A stretch of DNA of 64,000 bases from Streptomyces venezuelae (GTDB taxonomy: Bacteria; Actinomycetota; Actinomycetes; Streptomycetales; Streptomycetaceae), in the NCBI RefSeq assembly GCF_008642315.1, contig NZ_CP029192.1, forward strand, positions 620,001-684,000. The letters run 5' to 3'. Made by a program: the position numbers and the translations under genes. Below are positions 1 to 9,341 of the stretch, piece by piece (the first letter of the stretch is position 1; each line of letters begins with the position of its first letter). The notes beneath the pieces are model-generated. The model saw only the letters and a program-made list of their open reading frames with translations. It did no database searches and had not been told where the DNA came from.

Positions 1-2504
1 GCCAGCGTGGCGACCAGCCCCTCCCACGCCTCCTCGGGGCACTGCGAACGCCACAGCAGCGCGGCGGCCCGCCACGCCGGTATGACGTCGTGCTCCTGCG
101 GGAACAGCTGGCTGCCGGTGAGTCGTCCCGCCGTCGCGACGGCGAGCACCAGCAGGTTCACGGAGTACCTGGCGGGACCGGCGGTCACCGGGAGCCTGCT
201 GGGTACGTAGTCGCCGTATCGAGTGTCGTGCCGTGCCTGCCCCGCATGCCGGAACAGGTCGAGCAGCACCTCGCGCACGCCGTGGCGGCGCGGCTCCGGC
301 AGAGCGCGCAACCGTTCGCAGGCGAAGGAGACGACGGTGCTGCGGGTGGTCAGGGGCATGAAGGAGAGCAGGGCGTGCAGGTACGCGTCGTCGATCACCG
401 CGGGCCGGGTGCGGCGCGCCGGGGAGCTCGACGCCGCGGTCAGATCCTGCAGATCCTCCAGTTCCTTCGTGACGAGCCGGGCGACCAGGTACTCCCCGAA
501 GGTGGCGTGCAGGAATTCGTAGGTCCGAAGGCGCAGGCCGTCGCGGTTCGCCCGCGACTCGTGGACGAAGTAGAACTGGCCGAGCACGATGTCCGCCGCG
601 CACAGCGTGGCCCGCAGACCGGGTGCGGCGCGGGCCCGGTGGGCATCCGGGGCGAGCGCGGAGAGGTCCGCGTCGAGTTCGGCCACGCCGATCCACTGCC
701 GTCCGCGGTTGAACATGGCGAACGCGACCAGGGACAGCTGGTCGAGCTGCCGTTCCACCGCGGCGTCGCGCTCTTCCTCGGCGAGCCCCGCGGCGGTCTT
801 GCGGACCTCTCGGGCGGCGAAGCTGGTGAGCAGCTGTTCGTAGAGCTCGCCCTCCCCCAGTGACGCGTCGCGCCGTTGCAACGCGTTGCCGTCGGCGTCG
901 TAGAGCGCGAGCATCAGCAGCAGGAGTGGCTGGGATGCCAGGGCTGGGTACCGCAGGGCCACTTCGGGCTCCAGCGGGCGCAGACCGCGGGCGGCGAAGC
1001 CGGTGGCATTGGTGGCGTTCCACATCCGCAGCCACCAGGTGACCTGGGCGTCGCTGAACGGTTCCAGGCACAGGGCGAGCATGTCCTCCGCGGGCCGGGC
1101 CCGGTCGGCGACCGCGGTGCGGCTGGTGACGACGACCACGGCGGGCCGCCCCTGGGCCGCCTCGCGCCGCTGGAAGTCGCCGACCTTCTGGAGGTAGTCG
1201 CTCTGGCCGGCGCCCGTGGCCTGGAGCAGTTCGTCGAAGCCGTCGAGCAGGACGACCGGCAGCGCGCCCGCTCCACGCCGCACCAGCTCCGGCCAGGTCA
1301 CGGCCTCTCCGGTGGCCGACCGCACGGCCTGCTCGATCTGTGTCTGCAGATCCGCCTCAGCGGCCGCGTCGCGCAGTTCCACTCGTACGACGAGGAAGTC
1401 CGCGGGCGGCAGTCGTGCCGCGAGGACGTGGGTGAAGACGGACTTGCCCGACCCCGGCTGGCCGAGGACGACCAGCGGGGCACGGACGGCCCGCGGCGAG
1501 GTGAGGTGGCCGAGCAGGAAGTGGTCGAGATCTTCGCGGACCCGCTGTTCGACCCACCACTCCTCCTCGGCGAAGCGGTCGGCGGGGCCGACTTCGGCCA
1601 CTCGGAAGTCCGGGCTCACGTATGCCGCGGCGAGCGCCGGGAGGCTCAACCCGTCCAGGACGTCCCGTGAGGTGAGGATGGGCCGGTCGAGGACCGCGGC
1701 GTGGGCGCGGGCCAGCCCGGCGAGCCAGGGGTCGGGAGTCCGGGGTGCGGCGAGCTCCGAGAGCGCCCGGCCCAGCTCGTCGAGGCCGGCCCGCAGCGAC
1801 CGGAGCTGGGTCCGCGTTGCCTGGTGGTCGACCAGGTTCGCCCAGAAGGCGACCTCCGGGAAGTCCAGGGCGAGCTGCCGGAACAACTCCTCGTACCGGG
1901 TGCAGGCCCGGCCCGGCAGGCCCTCTGACAGCATCTGTTCCAGGCGGTCCCTGCGGGTTTCGTCGAGCTCGTCCCAGAGGGCGAGCCCGGTCACGAAGCG
2001 GGTCACCTCGCCCGACAACCGCCGGTAGAAGCCACCAAGCGTTGTGAGGGTCTCCTCGTACGAACGGTGGGGTGAAGGCATCGGCACGTCCGACCGCAGC
2101 AGGGCGTCGGCCAGGGCACGCAGGCGCCGAGAGTCGGTCCGCTCTCCCGTGGCCAGCGCCGCCTGTTCGGCGCGGCTCAGCTCCAGGTCCCGTACCGTGC
2201 CCGTGAGTTGGGCCTCGGCCAGCACCTCGAAGTACGCGGACAGCACCACCACGGCGTGGGCTGCCGCCAGCCGTTCACCGCGCTCGAAGCGGGAGAGGCC
2301 GCGCGCCCGTGTGCCGAGGCCGTGCACGAGGACGGCGCCGAGCCTGGACAGCTCGCCCCTGACGTCGAACAGGCCGGCGGCGAACCCGGCCCCGGTGGCC
2401 GTCGACGCGAGCAGCAGCCCTCCGGTCAGCCGGTCGAGCGCGGCGACGGTGGCGTCCTCGCGACCCCCGAGCAACCGGACAGCGTCCTGATAACTCAGCC
2501 CCAC
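1..2504 (-). CDS. NACHT-type STAND NTPase, C-terminally truncated by the window edge
   Basis: The reading frame starts at GTG 2504 behind a G-rich ribosome site (about 2510-2518) and stays open to the left edge, so at least 834 residues are present and the C-terminus is missing. Residues 1 to about 320 are predominantly helical-looking and begin GLSYQDAVRLLGG. A P-loop VVLGQPGSGKS lies near residue 345 and a NACHT-style Walker B VVLLDGFDELLQ near 416, followed by helical sequence. This architecture is that of STAND NTPases with an N-terminal helical effector domain; I think it is the NACHT N-terminal helical domain 7 type, from memory only. Such proteins act as ligand-triggered oligomerising switches, and several bacterial NACHT proteins are antiphage. 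The sensing C-terminus cannot be seen. Divergent from the ABC exporter gene. Confidence 0.8.
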   Translation of the reverse strand, partial: MGLSYQDAVRLLGGREDATVAALDRLTGGLLLASTATGAGFAAGLFDVRGELSRLGAVLVHGLGTRARGLSRFERGERLAAAHAVVVLSAYFEVLAEAQLTGTVRDLELSRAEQAALATGERTDSRRLRALADALLRSDVPMPSPHRSYEETLTTLGGFYRRLSGEVTRFVTGLALWDELDETRRDRLEQMLSEGLPGRACTRYEELFRQLALDFPEVAFWANLVDHQATRTQLRSLRAGLDELGRALSELAAPRTPDPWLAGLARAHAAVLDRPILTSRDVLDGLSLPALAAAYVSPDFRVAEVGPADRFAEEEWWVEQRVREDLDHFLLGHLTSPRAVRAPLVVLGQPGSGKSVFTHVLAARLPPADFLVVRVELRDAAAEADLQTQIEQAVRSATGEAVTWPELVRRGAGALPVVLLDGFDELLQATGAGQSDYLQKVGDFQRREAAQGRPAVVVVTSRTAVADRARPAEDMLALCLEPFSDAQVTWWLRMWNATNATGFAARGLRPLEPEVALRYPALASQPLLLLMLALYDADGNALQRRDASLGEGELYEQLLTSFAAREVRKTAAGLAEEERDAAVERQLDQLSLVAFAMFNRGRQWIGVAELDADLSALAPDAHRARAAPGLRATLCAADIVLGQFYFVHESRANRDGLRLRTYEFLHATFGEYLVARLVTKELEDLQDLTAASSSPARRTRPAVIDDAYLHALLSFMPLTTRSTVVSFACERLRALPEPRRHGVREVLLDLFRHAGQARHDTRYGDYVPSRLPVTAGPARYSVNLLVLAVATAGRLTGSQLFPQEHDVIPAWRAAALLWRSQCPEEAWEGLVATL

Positions 2505-2820
2505 ACGTCTCCCCCCCCGGCACCGGTGCCGACCTCCGCACGCCGACCAGTCTCCCGGACGGGCCCCTTGATCCCCACCCTCGACCCGTCATCGGCTCCT
2601 GTTGCCTGAGCGTCGGCGTTTCGGCCAATGCGGCGCTGAGCGCGTGCTCTTGCGCGGCAACGGTCGGTGCAGCACACACCTTCGAAAAGCCGCCCACTCG
2701 CTGGGCACGCGACCCGACCGAAAGACACGTGTTCGAAATGGTGGCGGCGTCGTTGAACACGCCGACGCCACCAACGCGCACTCGCGCACTCGTGCACTCG
2801 CACACAGGAGGGGGAACACA

Positions 2821-4914
2821 TTGACGTCTGTCGAAGCAGGCAGCGATGACGAGCCAGCGGGCCCGGCGAAGGAACCGCCGCAGGAACCGCCGCAGGAACG
2901 GGCACAGAAACCGCCGCAGGAACCGACGAAGAAGCCGGCGCAGGACAGCATCTCCGACGCGGAGCAGGAGCTGTACGGCGGCCGTCTTCGCTACGACCAG
3001 TCCTACGTCCGCCACGAACGCCCGCTCACCCGCCTGAAGTTCGGGCACATGGCCGCCGCGCTCCCCCGCATGGTGGCCATGGTGCTGCGCACCGGATGGC
3101 AGACGGACCCGCGGGCGCTGGCCGGGGTCGTGACGGCGCAGCTCGGGCAGGGAGTGTCGGCCGGGTGGGGGCTGGTGGCGGTCAACAGCGTCCTCACGCA
3201 GCTGTTCGCGGACGGCCCCACGGCGGACAAACTTCGCGACGCCGTGCCGTCGCTGGTGGTGCTCGCGGTCGCGGCGGTGGCCACCGCAGTGTTGGCGGCC
3301 TGGTCGACGGCCATGTCCGGCCGTCTCGAGCCGCAGGTGGAGCGGGCGGTCTCCGCCCGGTACTACACAGCCGTCACCGGCGTGGAAGCGGAGGCCGCCG
3401 AACGACCCGAGGTCCAACGGGTGCTGGAGGCGGGGAGGTTCGGCGTCGACTCGGCCCGCAGCATGCTGCGCCTGTCGGTCGGCGTGGGCAGCGTGGTGAT
3501 CGGCATGGTCGCGGCCGCGGTCGTGCTCGCGGCGCTGCACTGGGCGCTGTTGCCGATGCTGCTGGCGATCGCCCTGCCCAAAGGGTGGGGCGCGGTTCGC
3601 TCCGCACGCCGGGACTACCTCTCGCGGATGAACTGGATCGATCACCGCAGGGCGATCGCGTCCCTGCTGGCCTATCTGACCCGCCCGCATGCCGCCGGGG
3701 AGATCCGCGTGCATGCCGCCGGCAGGAAGCTGCTGTCCAGCTACGAGGAGATGTCACGGCAGACGGAGACGGAGCAGCGGCGCCTCGCGCGGGCGCAGGC
3801 GTCCACGGACCTGGTCGCCGGGGCGTTCGCGGGCGTGGCGTCGTTGGCCTGTTACGGGGTGCTGTGGTGGCTGTTGGCGAGCGGTGGTCTGCCGCTCGCC
3901 GTGGGCGGGACAGCGGTGATCGCCATCCGTACTTCGACGGCGCGGTTGACGTCGTTGGTGCAGCAGGTCAACCGCCTGTATGAGGAGTTGTTGTTCCTCA
4001 CCGACACGGAGGACGCCATCAAGGTGGCAGATGAGTACGCCATCCCGATCTCCGGTACGCCGCTGCCTTCGCCCGTCGAGGTACGGACGGAGGCGGTGTC
4101 GTTCACGTATCCGGGCGCCGACTCTCCTGCTCTGAGCGGGGTGAGCGTGCGGGTGCCCCGGGGGAAGGTGACGGCCCTGGTCGGCGCGAACGGCTCGGGC
4201 AAAACCACCTTGACGAAGGTGCTGGCCGGGCTGCTGCTGCCTTCGGAAGGCGACGTGTGGTGGGTGGGTGAGTCGGGCGAGCGCGTCGAGCTGCGTGAGG
4301 CGGACCGCGCCCAGGTCTTCGGCGCCGTCGGGCTGTTGACGCAGGACTTCCCGCGCTGGGAGATGACGGCGGCCGCGAACGTGGCGATCGGCGCCGGTGA
4401 CCGGCCCCGCGACATGGTCCGCGTCCGCCGGGCCGCTCAGGAGGCGAGTGTGCTCGACCTGATCGAAGGCCTGCCGCACGGCTGGGACTCGATCGTGTTC
4501 AAGGGCTACGAACGCGGTGTTCAGCTTTCGGGCGGGCAGTGGCAGAAGCTCGGTACCGCGCGAACTCGCTACCGGCAGGCACCGTTCCTGCTGGTCGACG
4601 AACCGACCAGCGCCCTTGATCCGCACGCCGAGATCGCCTCCTTCCGGGGGCTGTGGTCCCTGGCCGAGCAGGGGCACGCGGTGGTACTGGTCACCCACCG
4701 GCTCGCCGCGACCATGAAGGCCGACCACATCTACGTCCTCGACCGCGGACGCGTGGTCGAGGACGGCCGCCATGGGGACCTGATGAACCGCGAAGGAGGC
4801 CTGTACAAAGGCATGTTCACCGCTCAGGCCGCCCAGTACGGATTAGCTCCGGCGCCCGACCCCCTCCCCGGCCCCCGGGGCCCCCACCCCTCCGATCACC
4901 GAACGGCGAGCTGA
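2821..4914 (+). CDS. ABC exporter, fused membrane and ATPase domains
   Basis: TTG 2821 was chosen because a strong GGAGGGGG ribosome site ends 6 bases before it; the frame is open further upstream but without a comparable signal. The 697-residue product has a Pro/Gln/Glu/Lys-rich N-terminal tail (about residues 13-42, made from repeated CCGCCGCAGGAA-like units), a multi-helix membrane domain (about 80-430) and an ABC ATPase with Walker A GANGSGKTT (about 455), signature LSGGQ (about 569) and Walker B LLVDEPTSALD (about 590). This is the half-transporter form that homodimerises to export lipids, peptides or drugs. No peptide precursor or modification enzyme was seen beside it, so the cargo is unknown. 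The charged repetitive tail before the first helix is unusual. Confidence 0.85.
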   Translation: MTSVEAGSDDEPAGPAKEPPQEPPQERAQKPPQEPTKKPAQDSISDAEQELYGGRLRYDQSYVRHERPLTRLKFGHMAAALPRMVAMVLRTGWQTDPRALAGVVTAQLGQGVSAGWGLVAVNSVLTQLFADGPTADKLRDAVPSLVVLAVAAVATAVLAAWSTAMSGRLEPQVERAVSARYYTAVTGVEAEAAERPEVQRVLEAGRFGVDSARSMLRLSVGVGSVVIGMVAAAVVLAALHWALLPMLLAIALPKGWGAVRSARRDYLSRMNWIDHRRAIASLLAYLTRPHAAGEIRVHAAGRKLLSSYEEMSRQTETEQRRLARAQASTDLVAGAFAGVASLACYGVLWWLLASGGLPLAVGGTAVIAIRTSTARLTSLVQQVNRLYEELLFLTDTEDAIKVADEYAIPISGTPLPSPVEVRTEAVSFTYPGADSPALSGVSVRVPRGKVTALVGANGSGKTTLTKVLAGLLLPSEGDVWWVGESGERVELREADRAQVFGAVGLLTQDFPRWEMTAAANVAIGAGDRPRDMVRVRRAAQEASVLDLIEGLPHGWDSIVFKGYERGVQLSGGQWQKLGTARTRYRQAPFLLVDEPTSALDPHAEIASFRGLWSLAEQGHAVVLVTHRLAATMKADHIYVLDRGRVVEDGRHGDLMNREGGLYKGMFTAQAAQYGLAPAPDPLPGPRGPHPSDHRTAS

Positions 4915-5248
4915 CCCACCCCCCACGACTTCCAGCAGGCCGAGTTTCCAGGATGTGCAGGCGGGTTCCAGCCCCAGGTGGCCGGCCCGCCCGGGAACCA
5001 CAGTGGGGTGCACGCGGAAACGTCCCTCTCCCGCGACGTGACGCCCCACAGTGTGCTCCGAGGAAGTACAGACCACCGCAGAATGGTCGCTTCCAGCCTG
5101 CGAAGCCATAACCGCGCGGATCGCCCAGCACCTGACGCCCACCGCAGGCAAGCCTGTTGAGAAAGCTCACGGAGTCCGACACCGACCCGGCCTGGGTGTG
5201 ACGCCACACGCACCCAGGTGAACGAAGTGGCTGAAGTACTCTGCCCGC
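4915..5248. other. 334-base stretch without a convincing gene
   Basis: Between the ABC exporter and the kinase-like gene. Short open frames exist on both strands but none has a ribosome site, a recognisable motif or consistent codon bias. A GC-rich run of C at 4861-4900 precedes it and could assist termination. I see no repeat, RNA gene or promoter that I can defend. Confidence 0.4.
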
Positions 5249-5908
5249 GTGGACGGTACGGATGAGGTGAAGAGCCTTCCCGACTGGCGAGTGCTCGTCG
5301 TCGGGGGTGCGTCGGGGATGGGGAAGACCGGTGTCGGGCGGGCGTTGGCGCGACGGTACGACGTCCCCGTCGTGGAGGTCGACGACATCGTGGAGGCCGT
5401 CCTCGCGGTGACACTGCCCGAGCACCTGCCGGAGATCCACTTCTGGCGCACGCACCCGGAGGCCGCCCACCAGGCGCCCGAGTCGGTGGTCCAGTGGCAG
5501 ATCGCCATCGCCAAGGCGCTGGACCCGGCGATCAAGGCGGTGGTGGCCAACCATGTGGACACGGTCACCCCAGTCATCCTGGAAGGGGACTACGTCCTGC
5601 CCGGACCGGCGACACCCGACGGTCCGGTCCGGGCCGTCTTCCTCCACGAGGACGACGAGGAACAGGTCACGGCCAACTACCTGCGCCGGGAGCCGGAGGC
5701 CGGACCGCAGCGCCATCGCGCACGAGTCAGCGTGCTGTACGGCAGGTGGCTCGCCGCGCAGGCGCGGGCGGCCGGTGTGCCTGTCATCGCCCCGCGTCCG
5801 TGGGAGGACCTGGCCAACCGTGTCGCCGCGGCGGTAGGGGACGCCTACGCCAATGACGTGGCGTCTGCCCGAACCGCCGCCACGCAGAGCGTTCCGAGGA
5901 GTCTGTAG
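5249..5908 (+). CDS. P-loop kinase-like protein (2-phosphoglycerate-kinase-like)
   Basis: 219 residues from GTG 5249; the ribosome site is weak. A Walker A loop GGASGMGKTGVGRALA occupies about residues 19-34, right after a beta strand VLVVGG, and an acidic strand VVEVDDIVEAVL follows at about 48. The middle part (AIKAVVANHV, PVILEGDYVLPG) matches the substrate-lid and phosphate-acceptor region of small nucleoside/phosphoglycerate-type kinases. It most likely transfers the gamma phosphate of ATP to a small molecule in the cytoplasm, but the substrate cannot be read. It stands alone, with non-coding DNA on both sides, so context gives no help. An alternative is an AAA-type ATPase of unknown role. 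Confidence 0.75.
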   Translation: MDGTDEVKSLPDWRVLVVGGASGMGKTGVGRALARRYDVPVVEVDDIVEAVLAVTLPEHLPEIHFWRTHPEAAHQAPESVVQWQIAIAKALDPAIKAVVANHVDTVTPVILEGDYVLPGPATPDGPVRAVFLHEDDEEQVTANYLRREPEAGPQRHRARVSVLYGRWLAAQARAAGVPVIAPRPWEDLANRVAAAVGDAYANDVASARTAATQSVPRSL

Positions 5909-7029
5909 GCCGCCGGGCACGAGGTGCACGTCGGGCGATTCCTCGCGAGGGTCAGATCGATCAGGCCCACGGACGCGCATGGGTTCGCCACGGACGCTCA
6001 GGGGGAATATCACCGCGCTGTAGGTAGGGCCGACACACGCCCGTACCCCTAATTCCCCCTGCCCCGAGGAGGGTTACGGACCCTCGTGCGCACGGGACGG
6101 TCTCTCGGAACGGTCCGCACAGGCCGAGCGCGGTGTCGCGCGCAGCGTTCGTCGCGGCGGCCGCCGGGCTCATCACCCTCCTCGTCATTCAGGCGGACAC
6201 CTCTTTCTGCGGCCGCGCGGCCGCAGAAGGAGGTGAGCGAGAGGGCGGGTGTCTGAGGAACGCAGACACCGCAGACACCGGAGACACCCCGCGCCCGTCG
6301 CCCCCGAAGGGACGACGGACGCGGTCACCTGACCACTCCCCCACTCAGCCCCTGACGCGCATGGCGGCCGCGGCGCTGCTCCAGGCTCTGGCCGCCCACC
6401 TCAGGGTGGGGCGACATCCCCTGCTGGTTTGACAACGGACGAAACCGGGGCCGTACGAGTCGGACGGTCTCCAACCAACGGTCTCCAACCACCGCGGTAG
6501 ACGCCGGCCGTTGTCGGGCCTTGAAGCGAGGCGGCGAGGGCACGCTCGATGACCACCCCCGCCCACGATGACGTGTCGGCGGGACTGGTGGCGGGACGGC
6601 GACCTCGACGCACCGCGAGTCGATCCCCACGACTGCGCCTGGCGTCGTCGATCGGTCGTGCAGAAGGTCTAGCTGTTCGGTGGCTTGCTTCCATCCGCGA
6701 GCATCCGCCTCGGCTCTGGCACGCAGTCCGGCCACGACGTGGCCGCGTTCGCTGCTGCCGAAGGCGCTGACGAGCTCGAGGTCCTCGCGTTGACGCCGCA
6801 GTTCGACACCGGGGCCGGGAAGCTGAGGATCGTCCTGTCTGGCAGCCGTCGCGGTTGTCTGCAGACAGCGAAGGGCGCCGTCCCAGGGGATCCGGCGGTG
6901 CGCCCAGACGCTGGTAACGCCGCAGGCTGCTGAGGGCACGGCACCTCCGCCGACCACGCAGGCTCTGGCGGCGCGGGACGTCGGACCGGCCGACCTACCG
7001 CGCCGCCGCCCCGCCGTGCGGGTCCGGTG
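5909..7029. other. 1.1 kb without a defensible gene; possible decayed coding DNA
   Basis: This is the largest gap in the window. It contains a 38-base palindrome (6198-6235, listed separately) and a 14-base tandem duplication at 6464-6491 (unit ACGGTCTCCAACCA). A short plus-strand frame at 6685-6933 has roughly 80 percent GC in third positions, below that of neighbouring genes, and starts and stops abruptly; it may be the remains of a gene. Open frames on the minus strand (for example 6325-6957) have no ribosome site and no recognisable motif. No transposase motif or terminal inverted repeats were found. Confidence 0.4.
6198..6235. repeat. 38-base near-perfect palindrome
   Basis: Two 19-base arms, 6198-6216 (CACCTCTTTCTGCGGCCGC) and 6217-6235, are reverse complements with a single mismatch and no spacer. 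The centre carries two adjacent GCGGCCGC motifs. It could form a hairpin or be a binding site for a dimeric protein. It is not followed by a T-run and does not sit directly after a gene, so a simple terminator role is not obvious. Confidence 0.75.
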
Positions 7030-8406
7030 CTACTTGAGCATGTCGGCCGCCTCCACCCGGTGGAGGTGGATCACGATGTCGTGGGTCTTGGCGAGCCGGA
7101 TCTGTGCGGCATTGTCGTTCCAGGGGTAGGTGGCGGCAATGTTCTTGACGGTGCGCGGCTCGGCGAGCCAGGCGCGGGCCGGGGCGGGGGCGGTACGGAG
7201 GTCCACCATGTAGTCGCGGTGGCGTACCCGGTCCAGGGTGTGCTCGGTGGTGCCGGGTGCGGACGGGCCGACGGTGAAGCGGTGGACGGCGCCGTCCTGG
7301 CCCAGGGCGTTGAACGAGCCCTGATCGAAGGTGAGCCCGGTGCTCAGGTAGTCGCGGCCCAACTGTTCGCGGAGGAAGTCGCCCTGGACCTTCGGGTGGG
7401 TTCTGGCGGTGTAGGTCCTGAGGGCAACGTGGCTGTTATGGGCGGAGAGCGCGATCTTGTCGCCGGTCTGCTGCTGCCACCAGGCGACGTTCTGCGCCAT
7501 GACTTGGTCGCGGTAGCGCATGGCGGCGGAGACGGCCTGTGGATCGTCCCAGTCGAAGGCGTACATGGTGGTCATCTGGTGGATCGCGGTGGCGTGCTGG
7601 ATCGCCCAGGCACGCGCGTCGGCGTCGGTGCCCCTGCCGGACCGCTGCTTGAGCAGGTTCAGTGCCCGGCCGGTCCGCTCGGCGAGCTCCTTGCGTTCAG
7701 CCAGCGGCTTCGACAGGTAGTCCTCGACATATGTGTCGGCGTCGGTGGTGGGCCGCAGGCCCTGGTACAGCTCGGTGAGCTTCGCGCTGAGTTCGGGGCG
7801 TTCCGCGGCCGCGTAGGCACTCACCTTGTCGTACAGCTCACCACCGGCGAACCCGTTGTCGTCGCCGACGAAGTGGACCGGGTCCTTGGGATGCTTGACG
7901 TTGTACGCGCGCATCCACTGGAGCAGATCGCGGTACTCGGCGTTGTTCCAGAACTGGTAGCTGCCCTGGAACTCCTCGTCCATGATCTGCTTCAACTCGC
8001 CCTCGCCGCGCAGGAGGTAGGCGTCGAGGCGCAGTCCGGTGCTCCAGGGGGCTTCGAGGGCGAAAGCCCGGAAACCCTTCTTCTCGACCAGGTACCGCAG
8101 GATGCGGTGCTTGACGGTGAAGAACTCGTGCGAGTTGTGGGTGGCCTCGCCCAGGCCCACGACCTTGGCGTCACCGACCATCCGGCCGAACGGGCGGAGG
8201 TCGGTCAGGCTGCCGCGGGGCTCGGTGGTGCGCAGGGGGTGGGCCACCCGGTCAAGGGCTGCCTTCGGGGAGCGGGCCGCGTTGGCGTCGGGGGCCGCGG
8301 CAGCTGGCGGGGCGGGCGGGGTAGCCGAGGAGGCGGCCGGGGCGACGGCCAGGGTGGCGCCGATCGGGATGAGGAGGGCGGCGAGCAGGGCCTTGTGCGT
8401 TCTCAT
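7030..8406 (-). CDS. Secreted erythromycin-esterase-family protein
   Basis: 458 residues from ATG 8406. The N-terminus MRTHKALLAALLIPIGATLA followed by an Ala-rich region is a typical Sec signal peptide. The family signature GEATHNSHEFF is at about residues 86-96, with the Glu and His that in EreA/EreB-type enzymes activate water; a second conserved motif SAHNSHVAL lies near 330. Known members hydrolyse the macrolide lactone ring, but most family members in Streptomyces have no tested substrate, and being exported argues against the usual cytoplasmic macrolide detoxification. Terminates at 7030 facing the empty region; the dienelactone-hydrolase-like gene lies upstream on the same strand, about 190 bases away. 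Confidence 0.88.
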   Translation of the reverse strand: MRTHKALLAALLIPIGATLAVAPAASSATPPAPPAAAAPDANAARSPKAALDRVAHPLRTTEPRGSLTDLRPFGRMVGDAKVVGLGEATHNSHEFFTVKHRILRYLVEKKGFRAFALEAPWSTGLRLDAYLLRGEGELKQIMDEEFQGSYQFWNNAEYRDLLQWMRAYNVKHPKDPVHFVGDDNGFAGGELYDKVSAYAAAERPELSAKLTELYQGLRPTTDADTYVEDYLSKPLAERKELAERTGRALNLLKQRSGRGTDADARAWAIQHATAIHQMTTMYAFDWDDPQAVSAAMRYRDQVMAQNVAWWQQQTGDKIALSAHNSHVALRTYTARTHPKVQGDFLREQLGRDYLSTGLTFDQGSFNALGQDGAVHRFTVGPSAPGTTEHTLDRVRHRDYMVDLRTAPAPARAWLAEPRTVKNIAATYPWNDNAAQIRLAKTHDIVIHLHRVEAADMLK

Positions 8407-8509
8407 GTGCCCAACCCTCGCCGGGCGGTGGTGCCTCGGACCATCCAGCGCGCCCCCCGAACGCCCCGGGCGCTAGCTACACCCCTCCAGGGGCCATGAC
8501 CAGTACTGC

Positions 8510-8552
8510 GGTCCTGGTCCAGGTCCTGGACTTGGTCCTGGCCCTGAAGGGG
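8510..8552. repeat. Imperfect GGTCCTGG tandem repeat between two genes
   Basis: Three to four imperfect copies of a GGTCCTGGNC unit fill the gap between the stop of the dienelactone-hydrolase-like gene and the start of the esterase gene. The stretch is partly self-complementary (CAGGTCCTGG) and could act as a weak terminator; otherwise its role is unknown. Confidence 0.4.
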
Positions 8553-8594
8553 CGCGGGGGTCAAGTAGCTTGGTTCTGCGCGCCTTTGTTCGAG

Positions 8595-9341
8595 TCATGC
8601 CCCCAGGCTCTGCGTCACGGGCAGGCACTCGGCGAGGAGGTCGACGACGTCGCGCCAGGCTCGCTGCGCGTGCTGTGGGTGGTAGCCGACGCCCGGGACA
8701 GTGGGGTGGTCGACCGGCGGGTGGTGGAAGGCGTGCAAGGCGCCGCCGTAGACCGTCAGGCGCCAGTCGACGCCCGCGTCCTGCATCTCGGCGGTGAACG
8801 CATTCCGTTGCGCGGGCGACATGATCGGGTCTTCCGACCCGACTCCGGCCCACACCGGGCAGCGGATGCGTGCGGCCTCGCCCGGTCGGCCCGTGGTGGT
8901 CGCGTTGACGGTCCCGATCGCGCGCAGGCTGGCCCCATCGCGCCCGAGTTCCAGTCCGATGGCGCCCCCGGTGCCGTAACCGATGGCGGCGATCCGGTCG
9001 GGGTCGGCCCGTTGTTCGGCAAGCAACACGTCGAGCGCCGCGTGGCCGATGTCCCGCATCCGGTCGGGATCGGCGAGCAGTGGCAGGCAACGGGCCAGCA
9101 TCTCCTCGGGGTCGGCCAAGTAGCGGCCGCCGTGCAGGTCGAAGGCCAGGGCCACGTATCCCAGCTCGGCGAGAGCGTCGGCCCGGCGGCGCTCGACGTC
9201 ACTGAGCCCCATGCCTTCCGGCCCGAGCAGCACCGCGGGCCGGCGATCGACACCGGCCGGGAGCGCGAGGTGCCCGACCATCGCCAGACCGTCCGCCTGG
9301 TACTCGACCGTACGCGTCGTGATCATCGTAGTCGTCGTCAT
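8595..9341 (-). CDS. Dienelactone-hydrolase-family protein with Gly at the nucleophile position
   Basis: 248 residues from ATG 9341; no clear ribosome site, and ATG 9326 five codons later is an alternative. The alpha/beta-hydrolase fold can be followed: strand PAVLLGPEGMGLSD, LGYVALAFDLHGG, then the elbow AAIGYGTGG at about 118-126. In dienelactone hydrolases the elbow is G-x-C-x-G-G with a catalytic Cys; here position 123 is Gly. The acid (GSED, Asp171) and the His (ALHAFHH, His203) are kept. The protein may therefore be non-hydrolytic, use another residue, or bind a ligand. It may be transcribed together with the secreted esterase downstream. Confidence 0.8.
   Translation of the reverse strand: MTTTTMITTRTVEYQADGLAMVGHLALPAGVDRRPAVLLGPEGMGLSDVERRRADALAELGYVALAFDLHGGRYLADPEEMLARCLPLLADPDRMRDIGHAALDVLLAEQRADPDRIAAIGYGTGGAIGLELGRDGASLRAIGTVNATTTGRPGEAARIRCPVWAGVGSEDPIMSPAQRNAFTAEMQDAGVDWRLTVYGGALHAFHHPPVDHPTVPGVGYHPQHAQRAWRDVVDLLAECLPVTQSLGA

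Noticed and set aside
5909..7029. Insertion sequence or transposase remnant
   Set aside because: No DDE, HUH or serine recombinase motif, no terminal inverted repeats or target duplication found; the 38-base palindrome stands alone.
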